Assembly (NCBI GenBank): GCA_934589065.1
Contig: CAKTNN010000009.1
Coordinates: forward strand, 9,230 to 73,229
Length of the DNA stretch: 64,000 nucleotides
Direction: 5' to 3'
Origin: an uncultured Oscillospiraceae bacterium
GTDB lineage: Bacteria > Bacillota > Clostridia > Oscillospirales > Oscillospiraceae
The translations under genes and the position numbers were made by a program. A model generated the notes under the pieces. That model ran no database searches and had not been told where the DNA came from. It saw only the letters and a program-made list of their open reading frames with translations. Each line of letters opens with the position of its first letter. Within the stretch, counting starts at the first letter, position 1. Below are positions 1-8,067 of this stretch, in pieces.

Positions 1-2
1 GC

Positions 3-359
3 CACCACTATGACGATGCAGTAGAAACCTTCCTCATGTCCCTGATCTACGAGGGACGGATCAACTGTTTCCAGCCGGTGACCCATCTGGACCGTACCGG
101 CATTACCCAGATTCGACCCATGCTCTATATTCACGAGAAGACGGTGGATGCCTTTGCCAAACGGGAGGGACTTCCGGTGCTGCAAAACCGCTGCCCTGTG
201 GATAAGCATACCAAGCGGGAGGAAATCAGGAAGCTCATCTATGATTTGGTGAAAACCTATCCCGATCTCAAGGAACGGATTTTCGGGGCAATGCAGCGCT
301 ATCCTCTGGAAGCATGGGAGCCCCAGGGCAGATACAAACGGCCTAAGGAGCAGGATTAA
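3..359 (+). CDS. TtcA-family PP-loop tRNA thiolase, 3' part (5' end outside the window)
   Basis: This is the C-terminal 118 residues of a protein whose start lies before the window; the frame is open from base 3. The visible part begins HHYDDAVETF, matching the GHHxDD segment of the TtcA/TilS PP-loop ATPases, and continues with an IRPMLYIHEK block and NRCPVDKHTKRE, as in TtcA-type tRNA 2-thiocytidine synthetases. These enzymes adenylate a tRNA base with ATP and transfer sulfur to it. The N-terminal PP-loop and CxxC cannot be seen, so the substrate base is unproved. It lies 53 bp before a small membrane-protein gene on the same strand. Confidence 0.8.
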   Translation, partial: HHYDDAVETFLMSLIYEGRINCFQPVTHLDRTGITQIRPMLYIHEKTVDAFAKREGLPVLQNRCPVDKHTKREEIRKLIYDLVKTYPDLKERIFGAMQRYPLEAWEPQGRYKRPKEQD

Positions 360-412
360 AGAAAAGCCAAGCTGGAAATACTTCCCATGATTTTTCTTTA
401 GGAGGTAAAACC

Positions 413-670
413 ATGGTCAAGGGTATTTCCCGGCAGGTGATTCTGGTGCATTCCCCGGATCCCAAGCTCTTTGAGCAGGCAATTTTTATTTTGAAGGATA
501 CGGCGGTATCCCAGGGCGTCAGTGAGGATGCCCTAATGAAAGAGGCCGAGCGGGTTATCCGCGGTGCAAGGCCGGAAAAGAAGCACGGTCTGGTGCGCTA
601 TGGAGCTTTTTGGGCAGGGCTGGGCGCGCTGCTGACCGGGGCGGTGTGGGCGCTGACCGTGATTCTGTAG
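413..670 (+). CDS. Small membrane protein of unknown function
   Basis: An 85-aa protein with a strong Shine-Dalgarno sequence (taggaggt) just upstream of the ATG. Residues 1-60 are soluble and mixed charge. Residues about 63-84 form one hydrophobic segment (FWAGLGALLTGAVWALTVIL) that ends the protein, so it looks tail-anchored with its N-terminus in the cytoplasm. It sits 29 bp before dusB and probably shares its transcript. I do not recognise a family and assign no function. Confidence 0.65.
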   Translation: MVKGISRQVILVHSPDPKLFEQAIFILKDTAVSQGVSEDALMKEAERVIRGARPEKKHGLVRYGAFWAGLGALLTGAVWALTVIL

Positions 671-699
671 CGCCCAATTCATGAGAAAGAGAGAAGCAA

Positions 700-1665
700 A
701 TGAATATTGGAACAATTTCAGTGGAGAATCCCTTGTTCCTTGCCCCCATGGCGGGGGTAACGGACTGGGCTTTCCGCACAATCTGTGCCCAGTTGGGTGC
801 AGGGGTAACGGTGACGGAGATGGTGTCCTCCCGGGCGCTGGTTTATAAGGATAAAAAGACCGCAAAGCTTCTGCGGAAAAACGAGGGGAGCATTTGCGGC
901 GCGCAGATTTTCGGCAACGACCCGGATACCATGGCAGAGGGCGCCCGGCTGGCATTGGAGATTTCTGGCTGTGATTTCGTGGATATCAACATGGGCTGCC
1001 CCATGCCGAAAATTGCCAATTCCGGGGACGGTTCCGGCCTGATGCGCACACCGGAGCTGGCAGGGAAGATTGTGGAGGCCGTGGAAAAGGCCGTTTCCGT
1101 TCCCGTGACGGTGAAGTGCCGCCTGGGCTGGGATAAGGGCAGCATCAATGTGCTGGACTTTACCCGCCGGATGGAGGAGAGCGGGGCTTCTATGGTCACC
1201 GTCCATGGGCGCACCAGAAGTCAGCTGTATTCCGGCGTTGCGGACTGGGATACCATCCGCAAGGTCAAGGAGCAGCTATCCATCCCCGTGATTGCCAACG
1301 GTGATATTACCGGAGCGGAGACTGGTCTGCGCTGCAAAAAATGGACCGGGGCAGACGGATTGATGATCGGCAGGAGCACCTTTGGTGACCCGTGGATCTT
1401 TTCGGAGGTTCGGGCTGCCCTGGAAGGGGAGCCGATCCCGGAGCGCCCGCCGCTTAAAGAGCGGATTGAAGTGGCTGTCCGGCAGTTTGAGCTGGCGGAG
1501 CAGGACCACGGGGAGCACATCGCCTGCCTGGAAGCCAGAAAGCATTTTGCCTGGTATCTGCGGGGCGTTTCCCACAGCGGTTTTTATAAGCAGCAAATCT
1601 CCGGCATGACCACTATGGAGGATATTTATCGCATTGCAAAGGAAATCTCCCGGGATTTGAAATAA
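700..1665 (+). CDS. dusB: tRNA-dihydrouridine synthase (DusB family)
   Basis: A 321-aa flavoenzyme that reduces uridines in the tRNA D-loop using FMN and NADPH. The family signature is complete: LAPMAGVTDWAFR near the N-terminus (FMN binding), DINMGCPMPK with the catalytic Cys at about residue 101, VTVKCRLGWD, VHGRTRSQ, and IANGDI followed by a GLMIGR segment for phosphate binding. The length is normal for DusB. The start has an agagagaag ribosome-binding site. A long hairpin just after the stop is probably its terminator, and it runs into the next gene's start. Confidence 0.93.
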   Translation: MNIGTISVENPLFLAPMAGVTDWAFRTICAQLGAGVTVTEMVSSRALVYKDKKTAKLLRKNEGSICGAQIFGNDPDTMAEGARLALEISGCDFVDINMGCPMPKIANSGDGSGLMRTPELAGKIVEAVEKAVSVPVTVKCRLGWDKGSINVLDFTRRMEESGASMVTVHGRTRSQLYSGVADWDTIRKVKEQLSIPVIANGDITGAETGLRCKKWTGADGLMIGRSTFGDPWIFSEVRAALEGEPIPERPPLKERIEVAVRQFELAEQDHGEHIACLEARKHFAWYLRGVSHSGFYKQQISGMTTMEDIYRIAKEISRDLK

Positions 1666-1685
1666 GTTCCATTCATAAAATTTTT

Positions 1686-1735
1686 GCCGCTTCACATCCT
1701 AATTTTCGAGGTGATGGATGTGAAGCGGCTTTTAT
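1686..1735 (+). terminator. Rho-independent terminator of dusB overlapping the next start codon
   Basis: A perfect inverted repeat with 14-base arms (1686-1699, GCCGCTTCACATCC, and 1716-1729, its exact complement) is followed by a T-rich run. The downstream arm contains the first codons of the M23 peptidase gene, so transcripts reading through from dusB would have that start region paired. Confidence 0.75.
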
Positions 1736-2664
1736 TATGGATTCTGATTTTTTCGGCCCTTGCCGTGCCCGCATCGGCAGACCCCATCCGCTGGGTGGAT
1801 TTGCAGGTGGATACCCCGGCGCTGAGCTATGCCATATCCCGGGATGTGGAAACCGCCCAGCAGGAAAAGCACCTTTCCTTTGTAGAAATTCTGGCTCTGG
1901 CTGCCTGCCGCACCGGGGGAAGGTGCCCATTGGATGCTGTAAAGAAAGCGGCAAAGGAGCTGGAAGGGGATAAAGAACCCAAAGAACTCCTGGGGGAGCT
2001 GGGAAAATACTATGACTATTACATGGAGGCCTATCGCTGCGCCTATGGCGGCCTGGTGGGGAGCTTTTCCATACAAAAAGATGGAGTGGAGTATCCCCAG
2101 TACGGGCTAAAGGCCTTTTCTCCCATTGCCGCCGGTTACGGCTACAGCCACTGTGATGATTTCGGCGTAGCCCGCTCCTTTGGCTTTAAGCGCAAGCACC
2201 TGGGAAACGATCTCATGGGCGCCCTGGGCACGCCCATTGTTGCGGTGGAGGGGGGCATTGTGGAGGCTATGGGCTGGAACCGCTACGGCGGCTGGCGGGT
2301 GGGAATCCGCTCCTTTGACGGGAAGCGCTATTACTATTATGCCCACCTGCAAAAGGACAAGCCCTTTGCCCCCGGCCTTTCCCAGGGGGATATGGTGCAG
2401 GCCGGGGATTTAATCGGCTTTATGGGAAGAACCGGCTATTCCGACCGGGAAAACGTGAATAATATCGAAACCGTACACCTGCATTTCGGCATGGAATTGA
2501 TTTTTGAGGAAAGCCAAAAGGAATGCAACAGTGAGATCTGGGTGGATGTTTACCCCATTGTAAAACTGCTGAGCCAGCACCGCAGCAGCATCCAAGGGAC
2601 AAAGGATGGCTATACGCGGGTGTATCCCTTCCGGGATTTGGATTGGAAGGAATTTTTAGGATGA
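1714..2664 (+). CDS. Secreted M23 family metallopeptidase
   Basis: About 316 residues: an N-terminal signal peptide (VKRLLLWILIFSALAVPASA), a helical region, then an LytM-type peptidase domain. The zinc ligands are visible as HLGNDLMG (H, D) and VHLHFGMEL (HxH). Such enzymes cut peptidoglycan cross-bridges outside the membrane. The start could be ATG 1714 or GTG 1720, the latter being better spaced from gaggtg; an upstream TTG at 1684 is less likely. The start lies inside the dusB terminator stem. The domain gap GRTGYSDRENVNN before HLHFG is typical of a small subgroup seen in Clostridia. Confidence 0.85.
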   Translation: MDVKRLLLWILIFSALAVPASADPIRWVDLQVDTPALSYAISRDVETAQQEKHLSFVEILALAACRTGGRCPLDAVKKAAKELEGDKEPKELLGELGKYYDYYMEAYRCAYGGLVGSFSIQKDGVEYPQYGLKAFSPIAAGYGYSHCDDFGVARSFGFKRKHLGNDLMGALGTPIVAVEGGIVEAMGWNRYGGWRVGIRSFDGKRYYYYAHLQKDKPFAPGLSQGDMVQAGDLIGFMGRTGYSDRENVNNIETVHLHFGMELIFEESQKECNSEIWVDVYPIVKLLSQHRSSIQGTKDGYTRVYPFRDLDWKEFLG

Positions 2665-2691
2665 AAGGCTTCTCAAATGCAGACAGTTGTG

Positions 2692-2703
2692 CTATCATGA
2701 TAG
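2692..2703. promoter_or_regulatory. 12-bp palindrome upstream of the ECF sigma gene
   Basis: CTATCATGATAG is a perfect palindrome 48 bp before the sigma factor start. It could be an operator or part of an autoregulated promoter; nothing else supports a specific regulator. Confidence 0.25.
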
Positions 2704-2750
2704 GGAAAATGTCTTATTAAGGACATCCAATCGGAAAGCAGGTGATTCTT

Positions 2751-3284
2751 GTGCTGGTGTATCTATCGATGATTGATACCCCTGAAGACAGGGATAAATT
2801 TGAGAGAATCTATATCCAATATCGAAACCTCATGTACCATGTGGCCTATGGCATCTTGGGTAACCATTTTGATGCGGAGGATGCTGTTCATCAGGCGTTT
2901 GTTGCAATCATTCGGAATCTACAAAAAATAGGCGAAATAAACAGTCCCCAAACGCGATCCTTCGTCGTTTTAATTACAGAAAGAAAAGCCATAGATATCA
3001 TCCGCACAAGTCACAGGGATAAAAACTTGCCAATAGAGGAGGAGTGTATTGGCGTAGAAGTACCCCCTCCCGGAGATTCTGGATTGGCGGATGTATTGGC
3101 TAAGCTTCCGGCACATTACCGGGAGATTCTACTTCTCCGATACGATAATGGATACAGCGTGGTAGAACTGGCACAAATCCTTGGCATGACACAATCCGGT
3201 GTTCGCAAGCTGATTGGTCGGGCAAAAAAGAAGCTGGAATGCTTATTGGAGGAAAACGACATTGCAAAAGATAATAACGGATGA
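2751..3284 (+). CDS. ECF-type RNA polymerase sigma factor
   Basis: A 177-aa sigma-70 family protein. Region 2 is visible as FERIYIQYRNLMYHVAYGILGN followed by DAEDAVHQAFVAII, and region 4 as LPAHYREILLLRY...SVVELAQILGMTQSGVRKLIGRAKKKL with its helix-turn-helix. Proteins of this kind direct a small regulon and are held inactive by a partner membrane protein. GTG 2751 is preferred because aggtga precedes it at 5 bp; GTG 2742 is also in frame. The next gene overlaps its end and encodes the probable anti-sigma factor. Confidence 0.85.
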   Translation: MLVYLSMIDTPEDRDKFERIYIQYRNLMYHVAYGILGNHFDAEDAVHQAFVAIIRNLQKIGEINSPQTRSFVVLITERKAIDIIRTSHRDKNLPIEEECIGVEVPPPGDSGLADVLAKLPAHYREILLLRYDNGYSVVELAQILGMTQSGVRKLIGRAKKKLECLLEENDIAKDNNG

Positions 3285-3954
3285 AAGTCTGCGTGTTGCG
3301 GCTGCGCTGGTTCGGGATTCCATGCTTTCCTCCCTCAACGATGAATATATCCCCGATTATCACTTTTCAGATGATTTTATGACGTCCATAGAAATCATGA
3401 AAAAACAGGAAAAGAGGCGGCAGAAGAGAATAAAAGCAGTCCACCGGTGTATTGCGGCGATTCTCACGATTGTCGTGGGAATCACTCTGTTTTTTACCAT
3501 CAATACCCGAGCCCGTGCTGCTGCAATCGGCTGGATCAAGAAAACTTTCTTTGGACAGACAGTATATTCTTTCCCTCAGGATACGGCACAAGTGCTTCCA
3601 AACTATCAGCTTACATGGCTCCCGGAGGGGATGCAATTGGAAAAAAGAATTACCACACCTGAATGCGATATGCGGCTTTATACCGATGTGGATGACCCAA
3701 ATCAAAGCTTTACAATCCAGTGCAGTACTCAGAACATCCACAGCAATCTGACCATCAGCCACGATGGAGCAGAATATACTGTTTACCCAGTGGAAATGAA
3801 TGGATTTTCTGGAGAAATGTACCAGTCGAATGATGAAAATTTTAGCCATGGACTTGTGTGGCTGGATGAAGACTGTGGGATAAGCTTTGCAATCGTCAGC
3901 TACCTGGATCCAAATGTCATTTTGCACATAGCGGAAGGTATAAAATTAGAATAA
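3262..3954 (+). CDS. DUF4367-type membrane anti-sigma factor
   Basis: About 230 residues if translation starts at TTG 3262, which follows tggagg at 9 bp and overlaps the sigma gene by 23 bp; overlap favours translational coupling. Residues 1-55 are cytoplasmic and basic at the end (KKQEKRRQKRIKAVHR), a single membrane segment follows (CIAAILTIVVGITLFFTI), and the rest is extracellular. The outer part has the pattern TWLPEGM...YTVYPVEMNGFSGEMYQ...GLVWLDEDCGISFAIVS seen in DUF4367 proteins. The inferred role is sequestering the upstream sigma factor until an envelope signal arrives. Confidence 0.75.
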   Translation: MQKIITDESLRVAAALVRDSMLSSLNDEYIPDYHFSDDFMTSIEIMKKQEKRRQKRIKAVHRCIAAILTIVVGITLFFTINTRARAAAIGWIKKTFFGQTVYSFPQDTAQVLPNYQLTWLPEGMQLEKRITTPECDMRLYTDVDDPNQSFTIQCSTQNIHSNLTISHDGAEYTVYPVEMNGFSGEMYQSNDENFSHGLVWLDEDCGISFAIVSYLDPNVILHIAEGIKLE

Positions 3955-4100
3955 ATGACAAAATAAAAAATTTTTCCGAAAAAGTGTCCCAAAGTATCTC
4001 CCTGCATCGTTTTTATGATTGAAACGGTGTAGGGAGATGTGCTATATGGCAGTTACCTACTGAATTGTGCAGTAGTATTCTTAATATTGTATTAAATCCA

Positions 4101-4129
4101 TTGACGGCCTGTTGCGGATTTGCTACTAT
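4101..4129 (+). promoter_or_regulatory. Promoter of the solute-binding protein gene
   Basis: A TTGACG -35 box and TACTAT -10 box with a 17-bp spacer, about 80 bp before the start codon. This looks like an ordinary vegetative promoter. The rest of the interval from 3955 is AT-rich with no gene. Confidence 0.6.
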
Positions 4130-4211
4130 CTAATTGCAGGATACAGATATGCACGATTTGATATATTTTATTCCCATTTCACGACCATTGTTTAGAAATC
4201 AGGAGGTTACT

Positions 4212-5660
4212 ATGAAACGAACGATTTGCATCCTTTCCGTCTTGGCAGTCCTTCTGCTTGCCGTTTTGGCGGTGGGAAAATCCGGCGTTCTCAGCCGGAA
4301 AGAGGAGACCCAGGAAGGGGAGAGAACCCTGTGGGTCATTACGGAGGAAACCGTCCAGGACGGCATGAATTCCATCGCCCGGCGTGTGGCAGATCAATTC
4401 ATGGAGCAGCAGGGAAATGTTACGGTAAAGCTGGATGTTCTCCCCAATTCTCAGGAGGAGCGCACTGCCTACCTGGCGCAAATAGAAAAACAAGCCGAGG
4501 AAGGAAACGGGCCGGATGTGTATCTGCTGCCGACAAATGATGTTTTGACGGTAGAGCACCCGGAGGTATATACATACTGCCGCATTACACCCCTTTTCCC
4601 GGATGTGGAGCAAGCCATGCACCAGGGAAAATTCCAGGATATTGGTCCGTACTATGAAGTGGACAGTCAGCTGGAAAAAGATGCTTTGGCAGAAAAAGTT
4701 ATGGACAGCGGCATCGTGAACGGAAGGCGGTATGTCATTCCACTGCGGTATAATTTGCCAGTGCTCTATTGCAGCCAGGAGCTCCTGCAGGAGCAAAACG
4801 TGGATACGGCAATCTTCCAGGCCAGCTTTGATCGGTGGATGGAGAATGCCGTTGAGAAGGGGGACAGAATCCTTGCCTGTGGCGCAGAATACCCGTCCCT
4901 GTATGTGTTCGGCGAGATCCTGGACTACAATCAGAAGAAGGTGCTGCTTTCTACCGAGGAAGTGGAGAATTACTTTTCCCTTTTCCGGAATGTGGAATCC
5001 CTGGTTGGCTCGCAGTATGTCCACAGAGGTGCGCCATCCCTGGAAAGCAGCATACTGGGTGGTGTGATGCTCTATCCTGCCGCAGTGGGAAAGCTGAATC
5101 AGGCCATGGATTATGCCGCTATTTCCACCATGGAAGGAAGGCAGTTTTCCATGGTTCCCATCCGGGCAACCAGCGGGGAAATCGTTGCCACGGTAACCTA
5201 CTATGCGGCAGTGGACGCCCAGTGCAGGACCCCGGAACTGGCATATTCCTTTATCCGTCAGTTCCTTTCCGAGGATGCCCAGTGGGATAGACTCTGTCAG
5301 GAGAATACGGAAGATAGCAGTTATGGAATGCTGGAAGACAGCTGGCCTGTAAGAAATGCTGGGGCAGTGCCGGAGCTGTGGAAAAATAAGAAAGAGCGGT
5401 TGGCGGTTCTGGAATACTCTTCCCAGGAACGGTATCAGGCACTTGAAGGATTCGAGCTTCCGGAGAAAGCCATTGAGGAGCTTTCCATGCAGATTGACCG
5501 GGTGCTGTTTCCTAGCCCCTTGGCGCGGGACTTTCGCACGGCACTCTATAGCCTGAATGATTCCCAACAGGAAGGGGTTCCAACTACGGTGAGTATTACG
5601 GAAGCTGCGGCCCAGTTTATGGAAATACTGAAAGCCCGATATCCGGACTTCTCCACTTGA
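4212..5660 (+). CDS. Extracellular solute-binding protein-like protein (orphan)
   Basis: 482 residues. An N-terminal hydrophobic segment (ICILSVLAVLLLAVLAVG) could be a signal peptide or anchor; no lipobox Cys is seen. The body resembles type 1 ABC solute-binding proteins: TLWVITEETVQDGM at the start, NGPDVYLLPTNDVL, a YVIPLRYNLPVLY segment, and helices in the C-terminal half. ATG 4212 follows aggaggttact, so it is preferred over an upstream TTG-type start. No permease or ATPase is adjacent. It may serve as a sensor or an extracytoplasmic binder related to the upstream sigma/anti-sigma pair. The ligand is unknown. Confidence 0.65.
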   Translation: MKRTICILSVLAVLLLAVLAVGKSGVLSRKEETQEGERTLWVITEETVQDGMNSIARRVADQFMEQQGNVTVKLDVLPNSQEERTAYLAQIEKQAEEGNGPDVYLLPTNDVLTVEHPEVYTYCRITPLFPDVEQAMHQGKFQDIGPYYEVDSQLEKDALAEKVMDSGIVNGRRYVIPLRYNLPVLYCSQELLQEQNVDTAIFQASFDRWMENAVEKGDRILACGAEYPSLYVFGEILDYNQKKVLLSTEEVENYFSLFRNVESLVGSQYVHRGAPSLESSILGGVMLYPAAVGKLNQAMDYAAISTMEGRQFSMVPIRATSGEIVATVTYYAAVDAQCRTPELAYSFIRQFLSEDAQWDRLCQENTEDSSYGMLEDSWPVRNAGAVPELWKNKKERLAVLEYSSQERYQALEGFELPEKAIEELSMQIDRVLFPSPLARDFRTALYSLNDSQQEGVPTTVSITEAAAQFMEILKARYPDFST

Positions 5661-5720
5661 TAATAGGAATGTCGGAATATATTAGGAATTCGCTATTTCT
5701 CCGGAGCAGATAAGAAATAA

Positions 5721-5780
5721 GGGACTGTTAAAACGATGTCACTGATACAGCAATGACGCGTTTTTAACAGTCCCTTTTTT
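5721..5780 (+). terminator. Terminator with TTAACAGTCC-type arms
   Basis: Arms GGGACTGTTAAAA (5721-5733) and its complement (5762-5774) are followed by six T. It can stop transcription from both sides, serving the solute-binding gene and, on the minus strand, trmO. The same arm sequence recurs at 9026, 23702 and 38524. Confidence 0.8.
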
Positions 5781-6477
5781 AGTGGCGTTTCTCGACTTTC
5801 TGCACTTCCAGAACCGTCAGTCGGTTTCCTTCCACGGTAAAACGGATATCAAAGCAGGAAAATTGCAGTCCGTAAATTCTTCCAGGCTTGCGCTGGTAGG
5901 AGGGGCGGGGATCGTGGCTGAGAACGCCAATGGCTGCCGCTCTTTTTTCTTCCGGCAAAAGCCGCAGCAGGTCTTCAGGGAAATCTACGGTTAGAAGAAA
6001 ATCTCCCACCCGGTCCGTAAAGCCGCCGGTGGCCTGAGGCTTGGAATCGCTATAGGGAATGTAGGGCTTTACATCAAAAATGGGTGTGCCGTCCATCAGG
6101 TCTGCACCGCCCACCACCAAGACGTCCCCATATTCCTGGGTATGCCGCACTTCCAGCAGCTTTACGCAGGAAAGGGCCAGATTGTTGGGGCGGAAAGGAG
6201 AGCGGGTGGCGAATACGCCCATCCTGGTGTTGCCTCCCAGCCGGGGCGGCCGAACGGTGGGGGACCACCCATCCCGCACGGCCTGGGAAAACTGCCAGAT
6301 AATCCACAGGTGGGAGTATTCCGCAATTCCCCGCAGAGCATCGGGATTGCGGAATTCCGGTTCAAAAACAAGGATGCTTTGCAGCTGCTCCACAAGGCCG
6401 CTCTGCCTGGGAATGCCAAATTTGCTGGGAAAATCGGAGTGCATCCGGGCGATAATCTGAATTTCTACCTGTTCCAT
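5779..6477 (-). CDS. trmO: tRNA (N6-threonylcarbamoyladenosine(37)-N6)-methyltransferase TrmO
   Basis: 232 residues of the YaeB/TsaA family, which methylates t6A37 in tRNA using S-adenosylmethionine. Signature segments are HSDFPSKFGIPRQSG, YSHLWIIWQF, RPPRLGGNTRMGVFATRSPFRPNN (SAM pocket), VVGGADLMDGTPIFDVKPYIPYSD and, in the C-terminal half, YGLQFSCFDIRFTV. The start ATG at 6477 lies one base after the stop of the metal ABC permease (TGATATG), so translation is probably coupled to the transporter operon. An in-frame GTG at 6489 is an alternative. Confidence 0.9.
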   Translation of the reverse strand: MEQVEIQIIARMHSDFPSKFGIPRQSGLVEQLQSILVFEPEFRNPDALRGIAEYSHLWIIWQFSQAVRDGWSPTVRPPRLGGNTRMGVFATRSPFRPNNLALSCVKLLEVRHTQEYGDVLVVGGADLMDGTPIFDVKPYIPYSDSKPQATGGFTDRVGDFLLTVDFPEDLLRLLPEEKRAAAIGVLSHDPRPSYQRKPGRIYGLQFSCFDIRFTVEGNRLTVLEVQKVEKRH

Positions 6478-6478
6478 A

Positions 6479-7318
6479 TCAGCCCACACGCCCCCGGAAG
6501 CAATAGGTTACGGCAAAAACGAACGTAAGAATCAGGCTGATCGCCGCACCGGCGGAACAGCCGAAGAAATAGGAGATGCTAAGCCCCAAAAGACTGCATA
6601 TCAGGGCAAACAAAATGGAAAACAGGTGGTATTGCTTCTGATTCCGGCTGATATTCCGGGAAGCAGCCCCCGGGAGCACCAGCAGGGAATTGAGAATCAG
6701 CAGACCCATACTGGAAATGGACAGGGTAACCACCACCGCAATGGCAACGGTAAAGAGCGTCTGGCTTATGTCCACAGGAATCCCCCGGGAGGAGGCCAGT
6801 TGAGGGTGCACCGCGCTGAGGGTCAGCCGGTTGGCATACAGGCACCAGAAAACCAGCACACCCAGGAGTACGACAGCCAAAAGACCGATTTCCTCCGGTG
6901 TGATGGAGAGTACATCTCCAATCAGGTATTTGTTGTATTTGGTAAAGCTACCACCCCCAAGAGTCGCCACCAGAATGCCCAGGGCTACGGCGGCACTGGA
7001 AAATACGCCAATCAGCGTATCGGAAGCATGGCTGCTTCCCCGGCGGATGTAGGAAAAGAGCAGCGCAAACAGAACGCTAAAGAGGACGGCTGCCCCCGTT
7101 GGGGCGGCAATGCCAAGAATAGAGCCAATGGCAATGCCCGTAAAGGCGGAGTGGCCCAGGGCATCGGAAAAGAAGCTCATGTGCCCGGTGACAATCATGG
7201 TGGAGAGAATGCCAAAGAGGGGGGCCATTAAAAGCAGGGCCAAAAGGGCATTCTTCATAAAGTCCCATTGGAGCATCTCAATGGGCAGGGCATTGCAAAG
7301 GGCGTACCAAATGCTCAT
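6479..7318 (-). CDS. Metal (zinc/manganese) ABC transporter permease
   Basis: 279 residues, strongly hydrophobic, with about eight membrane segments. It matches the ZnuB/MntB (ABC-3) family: ALLLMAPLFGILSTMIVTGHMSFFSDALGHSAFTG near the start and LILNSLLVLPGAASRNISRNQKQYH in the second half. It forms the membrane channel for the ATPase encoded just upstream, whose stop overlaps this start by 4 bp. The His-rich binding protein of the same operon suggests zinc, but manganese cannot be excluded from sequence alone. Confidence 0.9.
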   Translation of the reverse strand: MSIWYALCNALPIEMLQWDFMKNALLALLLMAPLFGILSTMIVTGHMSFFSDALGHSAFTGIAIGSILGIAAPTGAAVLFSVLFALLFSYIRRGSSHASDTLIGVFSSAAVALGILVATLGGGSFTKYNKYLIGDVLSITPEEIGLLAVVLLGVLVFWCLYANRLTLSAVHPQLASSRGIPVDISQTLFTVAIAVVVTLSISSMGLLILNSLLVLPGAASRNISRNQKQYHLFSILFALICSLLGLSISYFFGCSAGAAISLILTFVFAVTYCFRGRVG

Positions 7319-8067
7319 ACTGCCCCTCCTTTCGTATGGAAGATATCCCGGAAAGCCTGGGAAGAGAGCACCTCTTCCGGCGTTCCCTTGGCACGAATCG
7401 TGCTGTCAATCAGCACGGCCTGGTTGGCGTACCTGGGAAGCATGGAAAAATCGTGGGTGGTCATCAGGATGGAAAGGTCGTAGGTTTTGCGAATTTCGTC
7501 CAGCATATCCATCAGGGTCGTCATGCCCTCCACATCCACACCGGATAGGGGCTCGTCCAGAATCAGAATGTTGGGAATGGGTTCCAGAGCCAGGGCCAGC
7601 AGCACCCGCTGCAGCTCGCCGCCGGAGAGTGTGCCCACCCGTTTGTCAATCAAATCCGTGGCGTGCACCCGATCCAGGCATTCCAGGATGGTGCTGCGCA
7701 TGGCTTTGGAAATACCCAGAAAGGCGGGACGCTTGCTCATGCAGCAGGCGAAGAGATCCGCAACGGAGATGGGCTCTCCGGGGTCAAAGCTGGGGCTCTG
7801 GGGCACATAGCCGATTCTGGGCTTGTGGCTGCGCTGCCCGGGCTGGGAAAAGGCAATCACCCCGGAATACTCCCGCTGGCCCAGAATGGCTTTTAAAAAG
7901 GTGCTTTTTCCTGCGCCGTTGGGCCCGATCAAGGCGACCATTTCCCCGCAGTGGACGTGCAGATTCATGTCCGTAAGGATTTCCGAGCCGCCGATTTTTA
8001 CGGATAGATTCTCCACCCGCAAACAGCAGGCCTGCCCGCAGGAGCCGCCATAGTGGATTTCGTTCAT
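7315..8067 (-). CDS. Metal ABC transporter ATP-binding protein
   Basis: 250 residues with one ABC domain: Walker A GPNGAGKST, Q-loop in IGYVPQSP, signature LSGGELQRV, Walker B ILILDEPLSGVD and an H-switch in MTTHDF. It energises the ABC-3 permease next to it. It overlaps the binding-protein gene and the permease gene by 4 bp each (ATGA), so the three are co-translated. The N-terminal MNEIHYGGSCGQACC extension before the ABC core has three Cys, which is unusual and could be a metal-responsive tail. Confidence 0.92.
   Translation of the reverse strand: MNEIHYGGSCGQACCLRVENLSVKIGGSEILTDMNLHVHCGEMVALIGPNGAGKSTFLKAILGQREYSGVIAFSQPGQRSHKPRIGYVPQSPSFDPGEPISVADLFACCMSKRPAFLGISKAMRSTILECLDRVHATDLIDKRVGTLSGGELQRVLLALALEPIPNILILDEPLSGVDVEGMTTLMDMLDEIRKTYDLSILMTTHDFSMLPRYANQAVLIDSTIRAKGTPEEVLSSQAFRDIFHTKGGAV

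Noticed and set aside
4179-5567. 462-codon open frame on the minus strand
   Set aside because: Antisense to the solute-binding protein gene, no ribosome-binding site and no recognisable domain.
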